In this document: in pieces, positions 1 to 5,571 of the stretch
Position numbering within the stretch: position 1 is the first letter of the stretch
How the letters are laid out: every line of letters begins with the position of its first letter
Source of the DNA: Gemmatimonadota bacterium
Lineage (GTDB): Bacteria; Gemmatimonadota; Gemmatimonadetes; Longimicrobiales; RSA9
Assembly (NCBI GenBank): GCA_016207445.1
Contig: JACQPS010000355.1
Location: forward strand, 1 to 5,577
DNA length: 5,577 bases
Direction: 5' to 3'
The notes under the pieces: generated by a model
Told to the model about the DNA's origin: nothing
The model's database searches: none
Seen by the model: only the letters and a program-made list of their open reading frames with translations
Position numbers and translations under genes: made by a program

Positions 1-1
1 C

Positions 2-1633
2 GGCCGGCCGCCGCGGGGATCCGTGCCCTCGGACGCCGCCTACGGGGACCTGCCGGAGGCCACCACGATCCTGGGCGCCGCCAAGATCACGGGGAAGACG
101 GCGAGCGGCTGGTCCGTCGGCCTGATGGAGGCGCTCACGGCGCGGGAGCACGCGGATTACGTCCGCACCGATGGGGAGCGCGGAGACACCGTCGTCGAGC
201 CGCTCGCCAACTATTTCGTTGGCCGCGCGCGGCGCGACCTGCGCAGCGGTCAGACGGCCGTGGGCGCAATGCTCACGGCGGTGAACCGGAGGCTCGACGG
301 CACCGGCCTCGAGCACCTGCTCCGCTCGTCCGCGTACGCCGGCGGCTTCGACTTCAAGCACGAGTGGGCGCAGCGCAACTGGTCATTGCGAGGCTCGCTC
401 GCGCTCAGCCGGATCTCCGGCTCGCGCGAGGTGATCGAGGCGGCGCAGCGGTCGTCCGCGCGATACTACCAGCGGCCGGACGCGGACAAGCTCTCGCCGG
501 ACACCACGGCGACCAAGCTCGAGGGGTACGCGGCCAACCTGGACCTGGACAAGCAGGCGGGACTGCACTGGCGCGGTGGCATCCGGCTGAGCAGCACCAG
601 CCCCGGCTACGAGGTGAACGACCTCGGCTTCCAGACCGTTGCCGACCGGCACACGGCCCAGGCGTTTCTGGTTTACGTGGAGCAGCGCCCCGGCAAGCGA
701 TTCCGCAACTGGAATCTGAACCCGGGGGTGCGCTTCGAGTGGAACTACGACGGCGACCTGGTCGACGCGCAGCCGTACTTCAGCGCTTTCGGGCTGTTCG
801 CGAATTACTGGGCCGGCAACGTATACCTGAGCCGCGGGCTCGAGACGCTCAACGACCGGCGCACGCGCGGCGGGCCGCTGACGCGGGACCCTGGGAGCAC
901 GTCCGTCTCCAGCTTCATTGGCAGCGACACCCGCAAGAAGATCAAGCTGAACGCGTTTGGCTACTATGCCTGGTCGGAGTCGGGCGGCCACAGCTACTCC
1001 GTCGGGCCAGGCCTCAATATCGTACCGACGGCGAACTGGAGCCTGTCACTCACGCCGCGCCTGTTCCGCTCCCGCACGATCGCGCAGTACGTGCAGTCGG
1101 TAGCGGATGCGACTGCGACGGAGACGTACGGGCGCCGCTACATCTTCGCGGACCTGGCGCAGACCACGCTCGCGCTCGAGACGCGGCTGAACCTGACCTT
1201 CTCGCCGCGGTTCACGCTCCAGCTCTACGCGCAGCCATTCCTGGCCAGTGGAGACTACGGTCACCCCAAGGAGCTCGCCGCCCCGCGCAGCTTCGAGTTC
1301 CATGAGTACGGCCGGGACGCGGGCACGGCCCAGGAAGTGAGGGGCAACGACGGCAGCCTGCAAGGGTTCACCGTCGATCCGGACGGAGTCGGGCCGGCCG
1401 AGGGCTTCTTCGTGCCGAGCCTCGACTTCAATTTCCGGTCGCTGCGGGGGAACGCCGTGCTGCGCTGGGAATGGCGGCCGGGGTCCACGCTGTTCCTGGT
1501 GTGGCAGCAGCGGCGCTCGGACTATGTCCCGTATCTGGGAGATTTCCGCTTCGGGCGCGACCTGGAGGGCCTCGCGCATGCCGACGACGACAATATCTTT
1601 CTCCTCAAGATCAACTACTGGCTCAACCCCTGA
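2..1633 (+). CDS. DUF5916 domain protein, C-terminal part (outer-membrane beta-barrel), 5' truncated
   Basis: The frame is open to the left edge of the window, so the true start lies upstream. The GTG at 23 sits inside a conserved block (GRPPRGSVP, then TTILGAAKITGKTASGWSVG) and is not a credible start. I recognise this block, followed by EPLANYFVGR, ARYYQRPDAD and SPGYEVNDLGFQT, as typical of DUF5916 proteins. Known members carry a signal peptide and a CBM9/DOMON-like domain before the barrel; both would be missing here, leaving about 543 residues. The rest alternates aromatic and polar residues in beta-strand fashion (e.g. FTLQLYAQPF) and ends with FLLKINYWLNP, an aromatic-rich final strand of the kind the outer-membrane assembly machinery reads. 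Expected location is the outer membrane. Family function is not established; ligand binding or transport is a guess. No frameshift is seen. The gene ends 227 bases before dacB and seems a separate unit. Family call is confident, function is not. Confidence 0.88.
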   Translation, partial: GRPPRGSVPSDAAYGDLPEATTILGAAKITGKTASGWSVGLMEALTAREHADYVRTDGERGDTVVEPLANYFVGRARRDLRSGQTAVGAMLTAVNRRLDGTGLEHLLRSSAYAGGFDFKHEWAQRNWSLRGSLALSRISGSREVIEAAQRSSARYYQRPDADKLSPDTTATKLEGYAANLDLDKQAGLHWRGGIRLSSTSPGYEVNDLGFQTVADRHTAQAFLVYVEQRPGKRFRNWNLNPGVRFEWNYDGDLVDAQPYFSAFGLFANYWAGNVYLSRGLETLNDRRTRGGPLTRDPGSTSVSSFIGSDTRKKIKLNAFGYYAWSESGGHSYSVGPGLNIVPTANWSLSLTPRLFRSRTIAQYVQSVADATATETYGRRYIFADLAQTTLALETRLNLTFSPRFTLQLYAQPFLASGDYGHPKELAAPRSFEFHEYGRDAGTAQEVRGNDGSLQGFTVDPDGVGPAEGFFVPSLDFNFRSLRGNAVLRWEWRPGSTLFLVWQQRRSDYVPYLGDFRFGRDLEGLAHADDDNIFLLKINYWLNP

Positions 1634-1683
1634 AGCTCACCACAACCTCGCCATCGCAACAGGTCGTTCGACGGTTCGAGCAG

Positions 1684-1704
1684 CCGGTCCGCGAGTTCGA
1701 CCGG
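1684..1704. other. Small GC-rich stem-loop after the DUF5916 gene
   Basis: CCGGTC at 1684-1689 pairs perfectly with GACCGG at 1699-1704 around a nine-base loop, about 50 bases after the DUF5916 stop codon. No run of T follows, so it is not a standard intrinsic terminator. It could slow polymerase or protect the 3' end of the upstream mRNA, or be chance in GC-rich DNA. Confidence 0.25.
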
Positions 1705-1782
1705 AGTCACTGTATCGTTCGCGCCCGCGCGCACCGCCGTCTGTGTGCGGCCCCGGCAGCGTCGGTCCCGCCGACCCGCCTG

Positions 1783-1808
1783 GCGGGCAAGGCACGTTCC
1801 CTGCCCGC
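1783..1808. other. Seven-bp GC-rich stem-loop upstream of the dacB promoter
   Basis: GCGGGCA at 1783-1789 pairs with TGCCCGC at 1802-1808. Two more inner G-C pairs are possible after one mismatch. An overlapping alternative fold pairs CCCGCC (1775-1780) with GGCGGG (1782-1787). The structure ends 12 bases before the predicted -35 box of dacB and lacks a T-run. It may help separate the DUF5916 transcript from the dacB operon, or mark a regulator site, but nothing in the sequence decides this. The rest of the 1634-1860 gap holds no convincing gene. Confidence 0.28.
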
Positions 1809-1820
1809 GAGGCGGTTCGG

Positions 1821-1849
1821 TTGAGCAAGGCGCGGCAGCCGTCTATCTT
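1821..1849 (+). promoter_or_regulatory. Sigma70-type promoter for the dacB operon, probably giving a leaderless mRNA
   Basis: A -35 box TTGAGC (1821-1826; four of six bases match TTGACA) is followed by exactly 17 bases and a -10 box TATCTT (1844-1849). Counting from the -10 box puts transcription start near 1855-1857, only about 4-6 bases before the ATG at 1861, or at the ATG itself if initiation slips slightly. No Shine-Dalgarno sequence lies before this ATG (GGGCGCGCTC), which fits leaderless or near-leaderless translation. This also supports 1861 as the gene start. The boxes and spacing are seen directly; activity is inferred. Confidence 0.6.
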
Positions 1850-1860
1850 CGGGCGCGCTC

Positions 1861-3372
1861 ATGATGGCACAGACTCGGCACGCGCTCCAGCTGCTCTCGG
1901 CCGCGCTCCTGCTGTCGGTCGCGGGTGCGGCCTCACCCCCGGACGTGGCGGCCCAGCGCCCTGCGGCGGGGCGGTCACTCTCCCAGCTCATCGACTCGGT
2001 GCTGGGCACGCCGCCGCTGGACCGCTCGCACTGGGGCATCGAAGTCTACGATCCGGCGCGCAGGCGCTCCGTGTACCGGCTGAACGCGCAGCGGCGCTTC
2101 ATTCCCGCGTCCAACCTCAAGCTGGTGGTCGGCGCCGTCGCACTGGCGGAGCTGGGGCCCGACTACCGGTTCCGTACCGAGGTGCGGGCCGCCGCGGGCG
2201 ACGCCGCCGCCGTCGCCTCGCGGCTGCTCGTCGTGGCCCGCGGCGACCCCAGCTTCTCCTCCTGGTTCCACGCGAACCCGCTGGCGCCACTCGACTCGCT
2301 CGCCGATTCGCTCGCCCACGCCGGCCTCCGGCGTGTGGCCGGAGACCTGGTGATCGACGCGAGCTACTTCGACCGTGAGCTGGTCAACCCGACCTGGGAG
2401 ATCGGGGATATCGACTGGCGTTCCGGTGCCCGCGTCACGCCCCTCGCCGTGCTCGAAGCCGCGGTGCCGATCGTGACCGTGCCCGGGCCGCGCCCCGGCG
2501 ATCCCGCGCAGGTCACGCTGCTGGATCCGGTCGGCACCTTCTCTGTCACCGCGCGCGTGACCACCGCCGAGGCCGGCGAGGACCTGAAGCTCGTGGTCAG
2601 CGAGCGACGGCCGGGGACCGACACGCTCGTGGTCACCGGTGTGATCGCGGTCGACGAGGAGCCGGACACGTCCTATCTGGCGCAAAGCGATCCCGTGCGG
2701 TACGCGGCCCATGCGCTCGTGGCCGCGCTCACCGCGCGCGGCATCGAGCTGGCGGGCGAGGTCCGGGTCATTCATGACACCATGGAAGCACGCACATTGC
2801 GGGAGGCGACGCCGCGGGCGCTGGCGACCTGGGCGTCGCCACCCCTGCGGCGAATCGTGGCGGCGCTGCTCAAGCCCAGCCGAAACTGGATCGCCGACGT
2901 GCTGGTCAAGACGCTGGGCGCGGAGCGGCGGAGCGTGGGCAGCTGGGAGGCCGGCCTGGACGTCGAGCGCAGGTACCTGATCGAAGCGGCCAGGATCGAT
3001 TCGAGCGCCTTTCAGTTGCGCGATGGCTCCGGCCTGTCGGCGCAGAACCTGCTCACACCCGGCGCCATAGTGCGGCTGCTCGAGCACGCGAGCCGCGCCC
3101 CCTGGGGGAAGCATTTCCGCGCGGCGCTCGCGGCACCCGGCGAGAGGGGCAGCACGCTCGAGACGCGGCTGCAGGGGCTCGAGGGACAAGCCGCCGCCAA
3201 GACCGGCTCGATCACCAATGTCCGCACGCTGAGCGGCTACGTCACGATGGCGGACGGCAAGGACTGGATCTTCAGCATCCTGACCAATGCGTCGGGGTCG
3301 GCAGGCGGTGCCCATCGCCGCGCGCTGGACCGGCTCGTCCGGGAGCTGGCGGAGAGGGGGAGCAAGCCATGA
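1861..3372 (+). CDS. dacB: D-alanyl-D-alanine carboxypeptidase/endopeptidase, PBP4 type (peptidase S13)
   Basis: Periplasmic penicillin-binding protein that removes the terminal D-Ala of peptidoglycan stem peptides and/or cuts D-Ala-mDAP cross-links. The 503-residue length suits the S13 family. An N-terminal hydrophobic signal (residues about 7-24, cleavage probably between 23 and 32) sends it to the periplasm. All three active-site motifs are present: SNLK (Ser84 nucleophile, Lys87) in FIPASNLKL, SRN (Ser340-Asn342) in SRNWIADVLVK, and KTG (Lys447-Gly449) in AAAKTGSITNVRTLSGY. The S13 hallmark DGSGLS precedes the KTG motif. The long insert between motifs one and two is typical of PBP4. There is no Shine-Dalgarno site; the start is supported by the adjacent promoter, and a second ATG at 1864 is an equally possible start. 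It is first in a three-gene operon, and its TGA overlaps the next ATG (ATGA at 3369-3372). Family and activity are confident; the balance of carboxypeptidase and endopeptidase activity cannot be read from sequence. Confidence 0.95.
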   Translation: MMAQTRHALQLLSAALLLSVAGAASPPDVAAQRPAAGRSLSQLIDSVLGTPPLDRSHWGIEVYDPARRRSVYRLNAQRRFIPASNLKLVVGAVALAELGPDYRFRTEVRAAAGDAAAVASRLLVVARGDPSFSSWFHANPLAPLDSLADSLAHAGLRRVAGDLVIDASYFDRELVNPTWEIGDIDWRSGARVTPLAVLEAAVPIVTVPGPRPGDPAQVTLLDPVGTFSVTARVTTAEAGEDLKLVVSERRPGTDTLVVTGVIAVDEEPDTSYLAQSDPVRYAAHALVAALTARGIELAGEVRVIHDTMEARTLREATPRALATWASPPLRRIVAALLKPSRNWIADVLVKTLGAERRSVGSWEAGLDVERRYLIEAARIDSSAFQLRDGSGLSAQNLLTPGAIVRLLEHASRAPWGKHFRAALAAPGERGSTLETRLQGLEGQAAAKTGSITNVRTLSGYVTMADGKDWIFSILTNASGSAGGAHRRALDRLVRELAERGSKP

Positions 3373-3809
3373 CAGGACGCGGACGCGCGCTGGTCGCGCT
3401 CGGCGGGGTCGTACTGGCATTCGCGGCCGGATTCGGCTGGCAGTACGTGCGCGCCGAGCGCACGACCGCCGCGCTCGCCGAGACGCGCGCGGCGCTCGCG
3501 TTCAGCCGACTCGAGAACACGCTGGGCGGCGCCGCCGTCGCGGCGCAGCACGGCGGCTACGACCTGGCGCTTCGGCTCGCCAGCGAGTTCTTCACGGACC
3601 TGCAGCAGCGGATCGCGCAAGCGCCCGCCCGCGCGCGCTCGGAGCTCGAGGCGATTCTCGCGCAGCGCGATGCCACGATCACGCTGCTGTCGCGGGCAGA
3701 GCCGCAGTCGGCGGAGGTGCTGGCCCGCATGTTCGTGCGCACCCGCGTGGCGCTGGGCGGGCCCGAGCAGGCGATCCCCCTCGCTCCGGCGCCCGCCGGA
3801 GGCCCGTGA
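3369..3809 (+). CDS. Small single-pass membrane protein of unknown function, between dacB and the PAP2 gene
   Basis: I do not recognise a named family. The 146-residue product has one hydrophobic N-terminal helix (about residues 7-26, after a short Arg-containing start), so it is probably anchored in the inner membrane with the rest in the periplasm; an uncleaved signal anchor is likelier than a secreted form. Residues 30-128 look wholly helical: an Ala/Leu-rich possible coiled coil (32-60), then GGYDLALRLASEFFTDLQ (62-79), which resembles one TPR-like helical hairpin, and a further helix (91-128). A Pro/Ala/Gly tail ends the protein. No catalytic motif is visible. The ATG overlaps the dacB stop as ATGA, and a purine-rich AGGGGGAG-like ribosome-binding site lies 6 bases upstream (ending at 3362), so translation is probably coupled to dacB. 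Its stop overlaps the next start as GTGA. Tight coupling suggests a role with dacB and the PAP2 phosphatase, perhaps as scaffold or adaptor; that is inference. Confidence 0.8.
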   Translation: MTGRGRALVALGGVVLAFAAGFGWQYVRAERTTAALAETRAALAFSRLENTLGGAAVAAQHGGYDLALRLASEFFTDLQQRIAQAPARARSELEAILAQRDATITLLSRAEPQSAEVLARMFVRTRVALGGPEQAIPLAPAPAGGP

Positions 3810-4555
3810 GCGCGCGACCGCACGTGTGGGCAGCCGCCGCGGCGTGGGCACACGTCTCTCAGCGATTTCGCGAGGGTTGGCGCCTGCTGCCGGCGCGCGA
3901 CCGGCGGCGGTGGAGCCGGACGATCATCGGCGGGTACGGCGTGCTCGTCGTCGTCTCGCTGCTGCTGCTCGTCGCAACGAAGTGGGCCCTGGCGCGGGGA
4001 CTGCTCGCCTGGGAGGCTGGTGTCCTGCGCGACTGGATCGAGACGCTGCCGGTATCGTTCAGCACGGCCGTCTGGATCCAGGTCTTCGGCAGCGACATCA
4101 CGCTCGCCATCCTGGTCTCCTGCACCGCGGGCGTGGCGGCCGCGGCCCGCCGCCCACTGCGCGCCTTGAGCATCCTGGCGGCGTACGTGCTCATCGACCC
4201 CGTGATTCGACTGGTGTGGCTGCTCTGGGGGCGGGCCCGACCCACGGTGATCATGGACGGGGCGGCTGCGCCGGGCTTCGCGTCGTTCCCCTCCGGGCAC
4301 GTGGCCAAGACCTTGGCGGTCTACGGCATCCTGGCCTATCTCTGGGGCGCCGCGAGTCGCAGCGCGGCCGAGCGCACGCTCGCGGGCGCCCTGCCCATCG
4401 GGATCGGGGGCCTCGTGATGATCGGCAGGTTGCGCATGGGCGCGCACTGGCCCAGCGACGTTCTGGCCGGAACCCTTCTCGGAATCCTCTGGCTGCTGCT
4501 GCTGATCATCGCACTCCGCCGCGGCGAGACGGGCGTCGGCGAAGAATCGAGCTAG
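3806..4555 (+). CDS. PAP2-family membrane phosphatase (lipid phosphate/pyrophosphate phosphatase)
   Basis: Integral-membrane phosphatase of the phosphatidic acid phosphatase type 2 superfamily, 249 residues, with about six hydrophobic helices (roughly 39-60, 95-113, 119-140, 165-182, 192-207, 219-237). Motif 2 is PSGH (162-165, catalytic His165) and motif 3 is R208-x5-H214-x3-D218 in GRLRMGAHWPSD, holding the nucleophile His214 and its partner Asp218. Motif 1 is WLLWGRARP: Arg145-Pro146 are kept, but the usual Lys seven residues before this Arg is Trp138. Substrate is not determinable; undecaprenyl pyrophosphate, phosphatidylglycerophosphate or phosphatidate are the family's usual choices. 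I chose GTG 3806, which overlaps the preceding stop as GTGA and has GGAGG three bases upstream, a rather short spacing. GTG 3824 is the alternative. The frame stays open further upstream, but that part lies inside the previous gene. Third gene of the operon. Its TAG is shared in the CTAG palindrome with the convergent patatin gene. Confidence 0.9.
   Translation: MSARPHVWAAAAAWAHVSQRFREGWRLLPARDRRRWSRTIIGGYGVLVVVSLLLLVATKWALARGLLAWEAGVLRDWIETLPVSFSTAVWIQVFGSDITLAILVSCTAGVAAAARRPLRALSILAAYVLIDPVIRLVWLLWGRARPTVIMDGAAAPGFASFPSGHVAKTLAVYGILAYLWGAASRSAAERTLAGALPIGIGGLVMIGRLRMGAHWPSDVLAGTLLGILWLLLLIIALRRGETGVGEESS
4552..4555. other. CTAG palindrome serving as the stop codon of two convergent genes
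   Basis: On the + strand TAG at 4553-4555 ends the PAP2 frame. On the - strand TAG at 4554-4552 ends the patatin frame. The four-base palindrome therefore terminates both, leaving no intergenic terminator. Transcripts from each side should run into the opposite gene and could form overlapping antisense RNAs. Confidence 0.9.
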
Positions 4556-5385
4556 TCGGCCGGCACCGCCTCGAGCCGCTCGCCCAGCAGCGCCTGCCGC
4601 GTTGCCCGGTAGCCCTCCTCCAGGAAATACTGCGTGCGCGTGAAATCGAAGGTCGAGTAACCGTCCAGCCGCGGCCGCACGTACACCAGCGGCGGGCCGT
4701 CCCACGTCTCGAGCCCCGTGCGCTTGCGCGCGTAATTCATGATGTCGTACACGCGGTGATAGACCGCGACCATCCCCTTCGAGATCACATCGAGCGAGTC
4801 CTTGATCGCGCCCGCGCCCACATCGATCGCGATGATCAGATCCGCGCCCCGCTCCGCAGCACGCGCCACCGCCAGCGAATCGCCCACGCCGCCGTCCACG
4901 TAGTAGCGGCCACTGATCTCCCCCGGCGGATAGAACATCGGCAATGCCGCCGAGGCGTACACTGCATCGGCGACGCTCACGTCGGTCCGGCCAGCCGTGC
5001 CGAACCACTCCATCGCCCCCGTCTCCAGATCCACGGCGTTCATCGACATCGGAAGCGCCAGCTCCTCGAAACGCACCGCCGGCAGCACCGCGTCGATGTA
5101 TTCCCGGAAGGGGTCGCCCCGGAAAACGCTCGGCTGCCGTATGCCGTTGAACAGCAGCGCCGGGATGTTCAGCGATACGATGTCCCGCTTGCGCAGCGCC
5201 AGCGCCTTGGGCGCAAGCTCGCGCCAACCTTCGCCGCCGGCGATGCAGGCGCCCACCAGGGCGCCAATGCTCGTACCGATGATCTCCGCGATCTCGAGGC
5301 CCGCCTCCTCGACCGCCTTCCACGCACCGATGTGCGCCATGCCCTTCACGCCGCCGCCACCCAGCACCAGGACCACCCGCTTCAT
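4552..5385 (-). CDS. Patatin-like phospholipase family protein
   Basis: Serine acyl hydrolase of the patatin/RssA-like type, 277 residues, which uses a Ser-Asp dyad to cleave acyl esters of lipids. The oxyanion-hole motif GGGGVKG is at residues 9-15, the nucleophile elbow GTSIG at 37-41 (Ser39), and the catalytic Asp164 lies in YYVDGGVGD. The conserved ASAALPMFYPP block (144-154) is also present. No signal peptide or membrane helix is evident, so a cytoplasmic or membrane-surface location is likely; the length matches short bacterial stand-alone patatins. The start is well set: MKRVVLVLGGGG begins directly with the first beta strand, and an AAAGGAG ribosome-binding site sits five bases upstream. 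It is transcribed alone, convergent with the PAP2 gene, and the two open frames overlap by four bases with no space for a terminator between them. True substrate is unknown. Confident in family and catalytic residues. Confidence 0.94.
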   Translation of the reverse strand: MKRVVLVLGGGGVKGMAHIGAWKAVEEAGLEIAEIIGTSIGALVGACIAGGEGWRELAPKALALRKRDIVSLNIPALLFNGIRQPSVFRGDPFREYIDAVLPAVRFEELALPMSMNAVDLETGAMEWFGTAGRTDVSVADAVYASAALPMFYPPGEISGRYYVDGGVGDSLAVARAAERGADLIIAIDVGAGAIKDSLDVISKGMVAVYHRVYDIMNYARKRTGLETWDGPPLVYVRPRLDGYSTFDFTRTQYFLEEGYRATRQALLGERLEAVPAD

Positions 5386-5390
5386 ATTCG

Positions 5391-5397
5391 CTCCTTT
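5391..5397 (-). promoter_or_regulatory. Shine-Dalgarno site of the patatin gene
   Basis: Reading the minus strand, AAAGGAG lies five bases before the ATG that ends at 5385. This is a near-ideal ribosome-binding site and fixes the start. It contrasts with dacB in the same window, which has none. Confidence 0.8.
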
Positions 5398-5467
5398 CGT
5401 GGCCGGCGCCGACGCAACCTGAACGTTAGTAGTGGCCCGTGCGCTCCAAAGATCCGCCGGGGACCGC
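5398..5467. other. Upstream region of the patatin gene, no clear promoter
   Basis: This stretch must hold the patatin promoter unless transcription begins further right. The best candidate on the minus strand is TTGGAG (5449-5444) with TAACGT (5428-5423), spaced 15 bases. Both boxes match consensus weakly and the spacing is short, so I regard this as only a possibility. No ORF or RNA gene is visible here. Confidence 0.2.
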
Positions 5468-5496
5468 GGGTGAGGGTGGGGGCGAGGGTGAGGGGG
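5468..5496 (+). other. Predicted G-quadruplex motif, plus strand
   Basis: Five G-tracts of three to five Gs (5468-5470, 5474-5476, 5478-5482, 5486-5488, 5492-5496) are separated by loops of only one to three bases. This satisfies the standard four-tract motif with one tract spare. The plus strand is the template strand of the patatin gene, and the motif begins about 80 bases upstream of its start codon. Confidence 0.6.
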
Positions 5497-5515
5497 AGAG
5501 CAAGCGGGATCACGG

Positions 5516-5547
5516 CGGGTGAGGGGACGACCCCCGCCCGATTTGTT
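5516..5547 (+). terminator. Terminator-like hairpin on the plus strand
   Basis: CGGG (5516-5519) and GGGG (5523-5526) pair with CCCG (5537-5540) and CCCC (5531-5534) around an ACGA loop, with a small internal bulge. The hairpin is followed by ATTTGTT (5541-5547). The shape resembles an intrinsic terminator, but no plus-strand gene ends just before it, and the T-tract is interrupted. It may be part of the repeat rather than a working terminator. Confidence 0.25.
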
Positions 5548-5571
5548 CCCGCACTGCCCCCACCCTCACCC
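5548..5571 (-). other. Predicted G-quadruplex motif, minus strand
   Basis: Reading the minus strand from 5571 down to 5548 gives tracts GGG, GGG, GGGGG and GGG with loops of three, one and six bases. It meets the four-tract motif and overlaps the right arm of the inverted repeat, so the quadruplex and the long hairpin would be mutually exclusive structures. Confidence 0.5.

Larger units (their letters stand above)
5468..5571. repeat. G-rich repeat patch with a perfect 16-bp inverted repeat
   Basis: The 16 bases at 5468-5483 (GGGTGAGGGTGGGGGC) recur as an exact reverse complement at 5556-5571, with 72 bases between. The nine-base core GGGTGAGGG occurs three times directly (5468-5476, 5486-5494, 5517-5525) and once inverted (5563-5571). 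An 11-base direct repeat GCGGGTGAGGG is at 5466-5476 and 5515-5525. The patch is non-coding and lies upstream of the patatin gene. It resembles dispersed G-rich intergenic repeats of GC-rich bacteria, but copy number cannot be judged from this window. Confidence 0.7.

Noticed and set aside
23..25. GTG as the start of the DUF5916 gene
   Set aside because: The codons before it (GRPPRGS) continue a conserved family block, so the gene is truncated by the window edge and does not start here.
383..1579. Minus-strand open frames opposite the DUF5916 gene (383-991 and 1046-1579)
   Set aside because: They are antisense shadows with skewed composition and no motifs, lying over a strongly recognised coding sequence.
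1524..2378. Plus-strand open frame (284 codons) bridging the DUF5916 end, the gap and the start of dacB
   Set aside because: It is out of frame with two well-supported genes, reads through the promoter region, and is Arg/Pro/Ala-rich without recognisable features.
1975..3420. Long open frame (481 codons) on the minus strand opposite dacB
   Set aside because: It is antisense to a gene with all three PBP active-site motifs. Its translation is Arg/Gly/Ala-rich without domains, as expected of GC-rich antisense frames.
3287..3805. Upstream extension of the PAP2 frame
   Set aside because: The frame is open, but this part lies within dacB and the small gene and translates to Arg-rich sequence unlike any PAP2 N-terminus. 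GTG 3806 with GGAGG upstream is the sensible start.
3557..5323. Long open frame (588 codons) on the minus strand spanning patatin, PAP2 and part of the small gene
   Set aside because: It is out of frame with the patatin gene and antisense to PAP2. The product is low-complexity Arg/Gly/Ala with no motif, so it is a shadow of high GC.
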